A stretch of 24,559 bases of DNA from Welwitschia mirabilis (Eukaryota; Gnetophyta; Gnetopsida; Welwitschiales), in assembly GCA_051453625.1 (NCBI GenBank), contig JBOZIK010000001.1, forward strand, positions 82,291,841 to 82,316,399, read 5' to 3'. Shown here piece by piece: positions 1 through 9,211 of the stretch (positions are counted from its first letter, which is position 1; each line of letters starts with the position of its first letter). The position numbers were made by a program, and so were the translations under genes. The notes under the pieces were generated by a model that was not told where the DNA came from, did no database searches, and was given only the letters and a program-made list of their open reading frames with translations.

Positions 1-498
1 ATTTTTTAATGAAACTTTTGCAATAAATAAAAATATTTTATAAGAATTACCATTACTCTCCCCTTTGACTTTCAAAATTTATTCTTTTACATGGTGTCAT
101 AAAGTTTTATCCATTATCCCTCTCTTCATCTAATTAATTTTACTTGAAAATAATTGTACATCTTTTATGTTTTATGAATTGGTAAACTTCTAGTTTTGAC
201 CTTACTTCTCTAGAAACATGCAAAATCAGTAGACCATCAAAACACATCCTTTTCCTTTTTCTTTTATTTTCAATAAGAAGTATTTAGTATATTTTTAGGC
301 TTTGAATAAAATTTGTTATTTTGATGTTTTCATTCTAGTTTTTATAATTCTAGTCTCTAATTTTATTTTTAGCTTTTTTTTTTAATTTTTTATGTGTATC
401 ATCCCTTATGCTGTCCCCACGATAGTCAAGATGATAGTCTCTGTTCTCTATTTTTACTCTCATTTTTTATTAAAATTTCACTTTTTACTTGTATTTTC
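1..498. other. AT-rich flank beyond the truncated element A
   Basis: No coding homology is visible on either strand. On the minus strand, element A should continue here into reverse transcriptase, RNase H and integrase, but none of their motifs can be read. The join at the N run therefore probably changes to unrelated DNA or to a different part of a repeat. A purine run on the minus strand near 55-66 resembles a polypurine tract but is too weak to call. A 42-base motif at 396-437 recurs at 3427-3468 (listed separately). Confidence 0.5.
396..437 (+). repeat. 42-bp imperfect direct repeat, copy 1 (partner 3427-3468)
   Basis: This stretch and 3427-3468 have the same length, both begin GTATCATC and both end GA(T/C)GATAG. 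By eye they match at 29 of 42 positions without gaps. The core carries CATC/GATGA half-sites like those scattered through the LTR-like regions of this window. Confidence 0.5.
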
Positions 499-598
499 NN
501 NNNNNNNNNNNNNNNNNNNNNNNNNNNNNNNNNNNNNNNNNNNNNNNNNNNNNNNNNNNNNNNNNNNNNNNNNNNNNNNNNNNNNNNNNNNNNNNNNN
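499..598. other. Assembly gap, 100 N
   Basis: This run of exactly 100 N is probably a placeholder for a gap of unknown size. It interrupts element A just after the start of reverse transcriptase. Confidence 0.95.
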
Positions 599-749
599 AT
601 TGAGGTGAGATTTTTTTGTTAATAATCAAAGGTTTATTCAGATCTCTATTTACAAAAATGTATTTTAGTCCATTAGCTAAAGGTTTTAGATTTAAGTTAA
701 GGTTTAGACTTCTGATTTCTAGAAAACATTCAAAAAAGTTAACTATCAT
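599..749 (-). pseudogene. Reverse transcriptase N-terminal stub of gypsy element A
   Basis: Reading leftward from 749, the minus strand gives a stretch with the pattern LNLKPLANGLKYIFVN followed by NKPLIIN. This matches the conserved entry into plant gypsy reverse transcriptase, usually of the form LKPLPxxLKYAFLGxxxxxPVII. The stub is in the same frame as the protease upstream (1095-1514), as expected for a fused pol, but stops at 792-794, 777-779 and 771-773 separate them. The catalytic YxDD part of reverse transcriptase is not present, because the sequence enters the N run at 598 and nothing recognisable appears beyond it. Part of a dead element; no start codon is expected here. Confidence 0.7.
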
Positions 750-791
750 CCAGAAATCAGTAGTAAATGACTAACCTCAACATAATAATTC

Positions 792-1514
792 TTAAGTTTC
801 TCGGACTTCAAAATAGATTACAGACTTAGACTTACTCCTCTTCAGATTAGAAAAATCAGTTGGGAAATGATCAAACTTAAGCTGTTCATTAAGCACATAA
901 AGGTAGTCTACTTCCATTTGATCATCAAACAAGGTTAGCTCAAGAAGCATGGACCATATCTCCTCAAGTAAATGATGCTGTAAAAATAGGGTTGGTTTTA
1001 TTTCTTCCTCCAAACCTAAATCGTTACCTAAATCTTTTTCCCCTACATTAAACACTCTTATTGAAAATTGTTTCTTTTCATAATGATACTTTATCAATAT
1101 GGTTTTTATGTCTATTATATAATAGATTATTACATAGAAAGCTCTATCTAGAAATAGGGGATATCCACCATGATGCTCAATTTCTAAAATAACTACATCA
1201 ATTGGGTAGAAAGCTTCCTCTATTTAAATGATCAATTTTTTTATCACACTTAAAGGTTTCTTCACAGATGTATCGGCTAATTCCAAGATAATGCATGTAG
1301 GCTTTACTCTTTTTTCCAACTCAAGACATTGACATTTGTGCAAGGGTATAATATTGACACTAGCTCCTATATCTATTAAGGCTTTCTTAACTCTATGGTT
1401 TCCCTCTAAAGTGACACTAATAGTTGCTGCCTCTGGATCTTTAAACTTTGGATATTTTTTGTAAACCAAGTTACTAATGGATTGAGATAGGAAGACTTTA
1501 TTAGGGATGGTTTA
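792..1514 (-). pseudogene. Gypsy retropepsin (aspartic protease) of element A, with linker toward RT
   Basis: This is a retrotransposon aspartic protease, which cleaves the Gag-Pol polyprotein. One frame runs leftward from 1511 to 792 with a single internal stop (TAA, 1224-1226). It begins with KVFLSQSISNLV, then KFKDPEAATISVTL, then KKALIDIGASVNIIP, where DIGAS (1359-1373) is the catalytic Asp motif, seen in plant gypsy elements as DLGAS. After the stop the frame continues with FYPIDVVILEIE and PLFLDRAF, equivalent to FPVDFVVLD and the flap-side (I/L)LGRPF motif of the family. The part ending FSIRVFNV matches the usual lead-out. From about 1050 to 792 is an acidic linker before reverse transcriptase. 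The catalytic Asp is retained, but the ILGRPF Gly is replaced and the frame is broken, so it should be inactive. Confidence 0.9.
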
Positions 1515-2214
1515 TTTTTGTTTTCTTCTTATTAGTTCTTTTCATAGCTTAGAGTATTTTGGATTCTCTTGTAGCAGTTTTCAAAAAGATAAGTTGATAA
1601 TCAGGTTTTGCATTAAGGTTTTCAAATGATCATCAAAGATAGGGTCTGTGTTAAGCCTATCGAGCCATGGAGTAGCAAGTTTCTTTTGTGAAGGATCTTT
1701 TTTTTTTTTGCTAAGTGAGGAAGGGAAGGAATGGTTTTCTAAGATTTCTATATCCTCTCTCTCATTATTTTTATCACTTTGGGAAGTTGAAGCCTCATGG
1801 TTAGGGAGAGTTATGTCATTTCCACTCCTGTCGCCACCTTACAATCTTTTAGTACTGCATTAGGATTTTGTAAAGGTTGAGTGGCAAGGGTCTTTTGTGG
1901 TCTTTAATTAGCAAGCATGGTTTGTTATAAAATACAAACAAGATTTTTTATATTTTCATTTATTTTCTCTTAAGTTTTTCTCAACTCCTCAATGGGATTC
2001 CTAAGAGGATCACTATAGTTTTAGGAGTTGTAAAGGCTTGTCAAGTTATTTCGATGATTAGATTGAAAGTTTAAATGTTTAAATCTATTTATGAAAGGCT
2101 AAAAGTTAGAATGATGTGTTAAAATTTCTAGAATTTGGTCGATCACTCATCTTATTTTCAAAATTGTGATTTTAAACTTATCTTTAATTGTGGTTTTCAT
2201 GTATTTGAAAGGCC
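1515..2214 (-). pseudogene. Gag-protease linker of element A, frameshifted
   Basis: This is the stretch between the zinc knuckle and the protease in element A. Fragments in different minus-strand frames fit the family: IEELRKT near 2000, KDCKVATG near 1840 (in the place of the usual AITLRSG segment), TPWLDRLNTDPIFDDHLKT near 1640, and INLSFLKTA followed by AMKRTNKKK near 1560-1600 (equivalent to INIPFxEAL...FMKDLLSKKRK). Several stops and shifts separate them. A run of T at 1699-1709 (A on the coding strand) is a likely slippage site. The plus-strand ORF over 1648-1863 is a shadow. Confidence 0.65.
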
Positions 2215-3400
2215 TTTAGTTAAAAGCATAAACTTCCTCATAGATTCTCTCTTTATAAGTAGAAAGTAAAGGGCAATCTTTTGTTACATGGTAACTATCT
2301 TCACACAAATTGTATATTGGAACAATAACTTTACTCTTTTCGGTTGTCACTTTAGCATTAAGGATCATTTGAGTGTATTTCTCTAAGGTAGAAGTGAAAT
2401 CCTTAATAATACTAATTGGTTTATATTATATTTTGGTTTTATTCTTCTCACTTTTGACTTCTTTTATGTCCTTAATGATTTAGCCTACTGTTCAGTTTTC
2501 TCTAAAGGAGGGTTTAGGCCAAGTTTGAATTACTTCCATTAAATATTCCAATACCTTCCAAGCATCATCTAAGGTTTGATTTAATAGGTTACCTCCACAA
2601 GAAAAATCTAGAAGATGCTTGATATAACTATTAAATCCACTATAAAAATATAAATTAACTCTACCTTTGAAAAGGCATCTATGGGGTTTGAATGTAAAGA
2701 AACAAAGAATCGCTTATAAGTTGAGGCATAGTCCTTATTAGGTAATTATAAAAAGTTTATAACTTCTTTCTTATGCTTATAAATGGTGGTTTCCTTCATG
2801 AACCTCTTTATAAAGGCTTTTTGAACTTGACCCCAAGATTTAAGAATCTTATGAGAAATCATTCTAAGCCAAAGTTTTTCTTTATCTCTCAAAGTGATGA
2901 GAAAGATAACCATGTAGTTTCTATTACTTATTTATTTTTTATCATTTTCAGAAGTAAGGATAAGTTTCTCAATTTTGATGATGTACTAGAAAGTATCTTC
3001 ATTAGGCTCTCCGCTAAATGTAGGGTGAGTATTAAAGTTTTAAAGTTATACATCATTATTAGAAGGTAAGTAAAAATGATTTTGAATTTCATGTTTTTTG
3101 ATTATGATAAGATCTTTCAAGGTAGCATGAGTATTGGGTTGAAAAGGAGTATAAGTAAGGATTTAAATAATAGGGAGTGGATTTAGAGAGATAAATTATT
3201 TAACTTTTTGATTAGAGGTTAACACGGTAGCAAAATTATACTTTACAAAAAAAAGTGGAAATTGCAAGAATTTCAAAATCTTGCATACCTTTACTATTTT
3301 TATTTGTTTCTATTTCAAAATCTATCAAATCTTCTTTGATTTTTTTAGCAATTAACTATTGCTCTCTTTGGTATTTTTCCCTTTTTTAATTCTTAATCAT
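2215..3400 (-). pseudogene. Gypsy gag of element A, with damaged zinc knuckle
   Basis: Gag forms the particle and binds the element RNA. A possible start is ATG at 3398-3400, followed by KREKYQREQ and a Lys/Glu-rich N-terminus. The Retrotrans_gag core runs from about 3018 to 2660: FSGEPNEDTF, then ITLRDKEKLWLRM, then SWGQVQKAFIKRFM, then the HKKEVINF block and KDYASTYKRFFVSLH. These match the family order FSGxPNEDP...SLRDKAKxWL...TWxxLxxxFLxKFFP...LYExWERFKxLL. Near 2670 one frameshift restores FYSGFNSYIKHLLDFSCGG and LLNQTLDDAWKVLEYL. At 2273-2314 lies a CCHC zinc knuckle whose first Cys is Tyr. At least five stops interrupt the core. The plus-strand ORF at 2773-3069 is a shadow of this gene. 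Confidence 0.85.
2273..2314 (-). other. Retroviral-type zinc knuckle with first Cys replaced by Tyr
   Basis: The 14 codons read YNLCEDSYHVTKDC. The CX2CX4HX4C spacing is exact, except that position 1 is Tyr (TAC) where Cys (TGC or TGT) is expected, a single-base change. The following residues (EEVYAFN, stop, RPF) fit the family's transition toward the Asn/Pro-rich tail. It sits downstream of the gag core on the coding strand, as expected for nucleocapsid. Confidence 0.8.
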
Positions 3401-3426
3401 TTAGACTCTATCTTAGATCTATAGAA

Positions 3427-3468
3427 GTATCATCTTGTATGTCATCCAGACAATAACCTAGACGATAG
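3427..3468 (+). repeat. 42-bp imperfect direct repeat, copy 2 (partner 396-437)
   Basis: Same-length partner of 396-437 with 29 of 42 positions matching by eye. It lies just upstream of the gag start of element A on the coding strand. A second related piece with GTCATCC and AGACAA words follows at about 3513-3540. Confidence 0.5.
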
Positions 3469-3726
3469 AAACATAGAAACCAAAGAAAGAGGAAAAGAAA
3501 AAAATGGGAATGTCATCCATTATGATGTTTAGACAACAGAAGGGAACATTAGCAGAAGAAAAAACTAAAACAAAAAAAAACTTACAGCAGGTACTATTAC
3601 ACTCCTATTATAGCAAAAATCTAGAATATTTACCAAAGCAATAGTAACTCTTGAACTCAAGAAATCTTCCCTGACAATGAAGCCAAGACGTTACAATGCA
3701 TATTTATGAAACATTTATGTTCTAAT

Positions 3727-4707
3727 CTGAATCCTATTAATTACAAATAATTTGCACAAACATAACACACTAATATAGATGGAAGTGACTCAAATGTCAT
3801 AATCCATTGAAGGCCAAAGTATGAAAATAAAAGAGCTTCCTTTAAGATATAAATATGTAACTCTAACTTATAAAAATAATTTGTAATACATGAAAATGAA
3901 ATAAAACACACTTGTGTAAGACTAATCTAGAAAAGGAATTAGTGATGTACCTAAATTAACCAAGTACAACCATAACAAAAGTTACCCTCATAATCTATTT
4001 CACAAAAGAAGCTTGTCACTAAATCTCAAATAACATAAACTATAAAGGAGAATATCATTCATACATTCAACAAAAAAAATATTTCATATTAAAATATGCA
4101 TATGACATCTATATTACAAAGTAGCTACTTCTCAATGGAAGAAACATCTTTCAACATTAAAGAAATATCTCTTTAAAATTACAGAATGGTTGTCTGGTCC
4201 TTTGATCTCATATCATGAGTAAGTTAGGCATTATTGAAGATGATTAGAAATTGAGGAGGAGACTAGTATTTATAAACTTAAACAAGAAAGAAAACTAATA
4301 TAAAAGTGTAGGGAAAACCCTAACTACCATGTAAATAAAAGTCACAATTAAGTGGTGACAGCTTAGATGAACATTCCGTGAAAGTGTCAGTAAATAATGT
4401 CATCTGTCTAGTCATCTGAATGATATAGAAGATGATGCTAATTGATAGTTAGATCATACATTTACTGCCAGTTTAACTACTTGTAAGACTTGTTATCATT
4501 CAGTTGCACAATCATTTACATTAACGTCTAGAAAATTAAGTGGATGATGGTCTTTAGTGGATCTTTAGTCAGTTTAGTCTCTTTGTTATTTGCAAGAATT
4601 ATCATCTAAAAATATTATTTATTCATATCTATACAGAATGCTTGTAATTTATTTGGAAATTGCATGTTTTTATTCTTTTCATCTAGGTTCTTTATTATCA
4701 AGGGAAC
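3727..4707 (-). repeat. LTR-like region plus leader of element A
   Basis: It lies upstream of gag of element A, in the place of a 5' LTR. The right part is homologous, in inverted orientation, to 24050-24559: 4663-4706 matches 24050-24093 at 37 of 44 positions without gaps, the 16-mer at 4236-4251 is identical in reverse complement at 24514-24529, and a 13-14-base word at 4470-4482 recurs at 24284-24297. The left part is homologous to copy C: 3974-4040 against 7182-7247, and 3727-3812 against 7306-7394, each about 70% by eye. Exact TG...CA ends and target-site duplications were not found, so the LTR/leader border is not fixed. Confidence 0.75.
4267..4323 (-). promoter_or_regulatory. LTR promoter of element A: telo-box-like site and TATA box
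   Basis: On the minus strand TTAGGGTTT (4315-4323) lies about 40 bases upstream of TATAAATA (4267-4274). Copy D at 24 kb has ATAGGGTTT (24445-24453) and TATAATAAA (24492-24500) at nearly the same spacing. Telo-box elements are known in plant promoters; their use here is inferred. Transcription would start about 30 bases further left and run into the leader and gag. Confidence 0.5.
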
Positions 4708-6699
4708 TAGGCATTTATTTACCAATTTACCTATAAAATAATTCTGAATACCCTATCAAATACAAGTAATTTAGTAATGCAATAATAGTTAGTTAATAAA
4801 TAATTTAATTTTTTATTATTTTAAAGAAAATACATTCTGATGTTTTTGTTGAGATTTTTTACTTGACTGCTTAAGAATTTCAAGAAGAAAATGGACAAAG
4901 TTTGGAATTACATGAGAAAATTGTCTAAATTTTCTCTTAGCTTTTTCCTTTAAAGGTCATTATGGTATTACTTGATTATCTTTTAAACATGATTTATGTA
5001 TTTATTTTCATGACTAATCTTTTGACTTGGGAACCTTAGTGGTAAGATTGAATTTAGTCAATCTTAAGACATTTACATGTTTATAAAATTCAATTTAAAT
5101 GAAGATGCTTTATTTTTTATGTTTTTCTCAATGGTGAAAAGATCTTAGATTATTTAAGAGTGTTCTTTTCTATCTTCATCTCTTAACTTCACCTTTTATC
5201 TTTTGGAGTGTTTGCTCATGTGGAATATTCATTTAATGTTAAAAAAATAAGTGTGTAAAATAAGATCATGATGTTTTATTTGAGATATTTTAAAAACATG
5301 ATCACCATGATGTCCTATCACAAGTACACTGGGGAAAATATTTTCGAGAGGAGTATAATATGGTAATTATGGGAACTTCACTGGGAGTTCAGTTGGCCAT
5401 GCTTCACAGGTCCTTGTTTCTCTAACTATGGTTGCACTTCTCTTATAATGGATAATAAAGTAATAAAAACTAAGAGGCTAAGGGATCATGGTGTTCTTAG
5501 TGTCATTACAGGCATCACTTGTTTTACTCTTAGTTCTTCCACATTGTCATTTTATTTTTTGAGATGCTGGTGTTTGTTTTGAGGTGTTGGTAGGTGAGTT
5601 TACTTTTAAGCAATCCTTTGATTTAGTCATTTATTATTTAAAGCATTTCATTTTAGCATCATCATAACCACTACCTTATTGAATGGAATTTTTTTTATAC
5701 ATTTTGTAATGTGTTTTAAAATCAAGTAATGTTATGATTTCTTTCATGGATTCTGCTAGGTTAAAATGTTAGAAAGGTAAGCTATCTTTTGTTTATGTTA
5801 CCTTATCCCCATTCTTTTTATTTTATTTTATGGTTTGGTTAGTTATCTCAATGTCATTACCATATTTTCTTAGCTTTTTAGGACCTTAATGCTTTCTTTA
5901 CTTAATTTTCAATAAAAAGAATTAATTTCTTACATGCATAAATATTTTTGTGATGTTTATTTTCCACATTTTTGTGTTCTTAATGCTACTCTTAATTATT
6001 TATCATGAAGGAATATTTTTCTTATCAAAATATTTTAATCTATCCATGTTTTTTACATGTAACATTTTACTTAGCTTTATAATTCATTTCAAAAGGTGTC
6101 CAATTTTAATTATCCATAATCTACCTTCTCACTCCTATTTACTTTCTTTTCTTTATTTTCCAATATGGGATGTATTCCTTTTCTTGGGATAAGGAGGTGA
6201 GGGGAAGAAGATTGGGGACATTTCCATGTCTTATTTTCATAAAGTTCTAAATTATTTTAGAGCTTTCATAACATAAAATTTTAAAATTTTCATACATATT
6301 ATGCATTACATGTTATTTTGTTAAGAGATTTGTATTATGACCCTGTTTTAAAATTTTCAAATTGATTTTTTGTAAGACAAATTGGCTCATAATTATGTTT
6401 TTTTTTGCCTAGTTTTTGTTAAGGACTCACAAAGACTAAGTGGAGGGCTATGTTGCACTACCAATTTATGGTTATTTGATGGGGTTTTATGAGCTATTTT
6501 ATAGGACATTTACATTGGTTTAGGTGAAAATATAAATATTTTGAAGAACTAATATAAGATCTCTAAAATGTGTAATTATTATCCATATTTGATGCGTTTA
6601 AGGCACATTCTGATACATAGAGCCTTGTAAGAAGATTATTAACAAAAAGGCTAGTTTCTCCTTCTCAAAATAATCAAAGAAGACTTTCATTCCCTTTGT
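4708..6699. other. Unassigned DNA between two outward-facing LTR-like regions
   Basis: No convincing gene or domain is visible. Most of it is T-rich on the plus strand. The stretch 5310-5580 is less AT-biased than its surroundings and is listed separately. The 80-codon plus ORF at 5950-6192 is Phe/Leu/Ile-rich as expected for translated T-rich DNA and is not supported. Confidence 0.4.
5310..5580. other. Higher-complexity patch of unknown origin
   Basis: This patch has more G and C and fewer homopolymer runs than neighbouring DNA. One plus-strand frame is open for about 38 codons from 5311 and includes the residues WGKYFREEYNMVIMGTSLGV. It could be a remnant of a gene fragment or of a transposon coding region. 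I do not recognise it. Confidence 0.25.
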
Positions 6700-7394
6700 A
6701 ATCCCCACGACAGGTAGGACGATGACACTATTAGTTACTGATGTTGATGACTAAATCACTATTGAGTCATCATTCTAGGTTACCTTTTAGAATGAGTTGT
6801 CATTTCTAATATCATCCGGATGAAAGTTAGAATGACGAATATGTAACTAACTCTAATAGCTGATCCTTGACCATTTTGTCCATTACTTATTTATAAAAAA
6901 GCAAATTTTTGGAGCACCTTTATTTGTTATCTTATGTTCTATTTTGTTATAAATAAGTTCTTCTTCAACTCTCCTTATAATATTTGATGCACTAAAAGTT
7001 GTTGTAACAAGAGATCGAAGGTGAGAGATCCACCTTAAGTGTTGCAGAAAGATGTTCCCTTGGTGAAGGGTTATGTATCCTCTATTAAGGCTCAACTATT
7101 TTGTAACCTAGCTGCTTTGTTACTTTTTAATATAAATCTTGTTTTCTTTATTAAATACTAGATTGTTTGATGTTTCTTATGGTTTATGTTGTCCTTAATC
7201 TAATAACAATTTCTTGAGTGACATAGATCATCAAGGAAACCTTTGTTCTTTAATTTTAATTGCTCTATTTACTCATGAAAAGCAATCTAAGTGTTATCTT
7301 ATGATCTTCAATGAGAATATAACATTTAGTTAACTCCCATTCATACTAGTATGTTGTACTGTGTGAGAAACCTATTTGATTTTATGAATGACAG
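6700..7394 (+). repeat. LTR-like copy C (plus strand), solo LTR or 5' end of another element
   Basis: It has the layout of a plant gypsy LTR and leader: a U3-like part with inverted CATC/GATGAC words (6700-6830), TATAAATA at 6948-6955, an R/U5-like part with GAGATCGAAGG at 7011-7021, and T-rich DNA containing AATATAAAT near 7130. The part after the TATA box aligns with element A read on the minus strand: GAGATC(A/G)AAGG, AAAGATGTT, then 7182-7247 against 3974-4040 and 7306-7394 against 3727-3812. The U3 parts do not align convincingly. No gag follows to the right, so it may be a solo LTR or a truncated element. The minus ORF at 6883-7095 is a shadow of this repeat. Confidence 0.6.
6948..6955 (+). 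promoter_or_regulatory. TATA box of LTR-like copy C
   Basis: TATAAATA is followed by a CT-rich stretch (TTCTTCTTCAACTCTCC), a typical plant Pol II start context. Its position relative to the shared R/U5-like part matches the TATA box of element A. Confidence 0.5.
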
Positions 7395-8628
7395 AATTCT
7401 TTTGAATATAAATTCTTACACAAATACATACCACAACATTTACCATCACTCATATAGATCACATGATAAATTAACCTTAAACATATTGATAGAAATCTAT
7501 AACAGAACCTCTAAATAACTTGTAAATGTGTTTTACAAGAATTTGTACTTAAGGTCTAATATTCATCTTGGAATTCTATTCTAAATTAAAGATAATAAAG
7601 CATCATCAAAGAAATTATCTTAACTATGATCTAAATCCTCTAATCATTAAACTTCAAATACATGTGGATTAATAAGAAATTATTGTAGTTGATATTTTAA
7701 ATTATAAACCTATGAATGTAATATATTATTCATAACTAATGATTCACAGGTTTGTTTAAAATATATTTTAAGATCAGAATGTATATCTAGTTTAGTAATT
7801 GAACATGCTAAATAATATAGATTATGAACTCTCTAGTTCTCTTCTATTAATTTTATTATAAGATTAAATGCTTATAATTCACCTAAAAGTCATCTAAAAA
7901 CATAACAGTAAGCTTTTAATAGCTTATATGTTCTTTTTTAAGCTATTTAATAACTAGCTAAGTCATTGAAGATCTATAGAAACTTAATTACCCTTAAAAG
8001 TGCAAACTTAAGATCAAGGCATAAAGCTTCATATTTACTACATTATTTATAATTGAAAAATTAAATTGACAAATATGAGAAAAATATCTAATAAGTTATA
8101 AATTTAAATAAATCCTAGTATTAGAACCTTTCTATGAGCATGCAACATTAAAATATAGTACTCATGCCTCAGAAAGGGTAGAAACTAGAATATGCTCAAA
8201 TTCATATAATTCTTTAATAATAGTACACATGCAATTAAATAAATTAAGTAATTCAACAACCAAATTTATACCATAAAATTTAATATGGTATTTCATATAA
8301 GACTCACTATTTATTAATATTTCTTTTAATCTTTTATTAGAAGGAAACTACAAATGTATAGATCTGTATCTAAATATTCATTGAGGGATCTCATGTAGTT
8401 TCTGCTTAAAATTAGATTATAAACAACTGGAATATTGTTGACTTAAAAAATCACTATATAAAAAATTTTAAGATCTTTTACTCTTGCTAAAATTACATTA
8501 TTAATTTAGTTGATAATTTCAAGTTTAGTTTTATTAGTTTAATTTACCTTATATGGATACTTTTTCTAAGGTCAATCATTTTTTTTAAAAAACAGAAAAG
8601 GGCATATGAGTTGTTGAAGCTCTAATAT
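7395..8628. other. AT-rich DNA, no gene seen
   Basis: Stop codons are dense in all frames. If copy C were an intact 5' LTR, gag should begin here on the plus strand, but no gag motif is readable. Confidence 0.5.
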
Positions 8629-8814
8629 TCAACATACAATAATGTAGAAAATCTTACCCATCAAACATATCAATAGTAAAGGATCCATCTCACTTAACCC
8701 ATGCTTATCTAAAAAATACTTAGTTAGGCAAAATGGTTCACAGAGAAAATTCTTTACATTTAAAGGTTTAAAATTTAGAGGACCATTTCTAATAATAGTA
8801 ATGGAATTAGCCAT
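8629..8814 (-). CDS. Unidentified 61-codon ORF, probably a remnant
   Basis: The ORF has an ATG at 8812-8814, and the open frame extends about 17 codons further upstream (residues TSKTQKNRV before the Met). It includes RNGPLNFKPLNVKNFLCEP and LDKHGLSEMDPLLL, which look more protein-like than most frames here because of the Gly, Pro, Asp and Glu content. I do not recognise a domain. A few frames of this length are expected by chance in DNA this AT-rich, so coding status is doubtful. It lies downstream, on the same strand, of the protein-like block at 9.9-12.5 kb. Confidence 0.2.
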   Translation of the reverse strand: MANSITIIRNGPLNFKPLNVKNFLCEPFCLTKYFLDKHGLSEMDPLLLICLMGKIFYIIVC

Positions 8815-9043
8815 GACTCTATTTTTTTGAGTTTTAGAAGTTAATAAAAGTATTTAAATAATAAATATATTTAACTAACTAGATATGCTATAAGAAATAA
8901 TCTAGTCAGAGGAGTTTAAAAAGGTATCTAGAGGAAAGGTATCTATGAACTTTGATGTTTATCATTTTTTGCTAACTAAGAATTCAAATACATAGAAGAC
9001 ATCATAGAGTAAATAAAAAGCCCTCCCTTTAGTATTAGAAATG

Positions 9044-9211
9044 TTGGTTCATAAATTTTCCTTCTTTTAATTGCAACATTAAATGATAACAAATGATCAT
9101 AATTATGAGTTTTATAATGCTAGTTTCATAAAATTTTTCTTTTTTTTAATTGGAACATTAAATGATAAAAAATGATCACCATTCTAATGTTCATAATGTT
9201 GGTTACATAAC
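9044..9211 (+). repeat. Imperfect tandem duplication, period 77-78 bp, third copy starting
   Basis: Copy 1 is 9044-9120 and copy 2 is 9121-9198. A third begins at 9199-9211 with TTGGTTACATAAC. Shared words are (T)TGGTTCATAAA or TAGTTTCATAAA at the start, TTTTAATTG(C/G)AACATTAAATG in the middle, and AAATGATCA further on. Most differences are single substitutions and T-run length changes. Confidence 0.75.

Larger units (their letters stand above)
599..4707 (-). mobile_element. Element A: truncated Ty3/gypsy retrotransposon (Athila/Tat-like)
   Basis: In minus-strand order the parts are an LTR-like region with TATA box (from 4707), a leader, gag (3400-2215), protease (1514-792) and the start of reverse transcriptase (749-599). 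Gag-protease-RT order and the DIGAS and SGEPNED motifs define Ty3/gypsy. The closest remembered forms are plant non-chromoviral (OTA) lineages. No chromodomain, integrase, RNase H, primer-binding site or 3' LTR could be seen. The left end is lost at the assembly gap. Frames are broken throughout, so the copy is old and non-autonomous. Confidence 0.8.

Noticed and set aside
50-75. Polypurine tract and 3' LTR start of element A
   Set aside because: The minus strand has a short purine run (AAAGGGGAGAG), but no TG-start LTR similarity to 3727-4707 follows.
392-622. Two plus-strand frames of 69-76 codons
   Set aside because: They run across the 100-N gap; the real bases give only Phe/Leu-rich translation of T-rich DNA.
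1648-1863. 71-codon plus-strand ORF with Ser/Leu/Phe-rich translation
   Set aside because: Antisense of the gag-protease linker of element A.
2773-3069. 98-codon plus-strand ORF
   Set aside because: It is the antisense shadow of the element A gag core, which has clear motifs on the minus strand.
3470-4170. Primer-binding site complementary to a plant tRNA next to the element A LTR
   Set aside because: No match to the initiator-Met type or other common plant retroelement primer-binding sites was found on the minus strand.
6883-7095. 70-codon minus-strand ORF
   Set aside because: It lies antisense across the TATA and R/U5-like part of LTR-like copy C; no motif.
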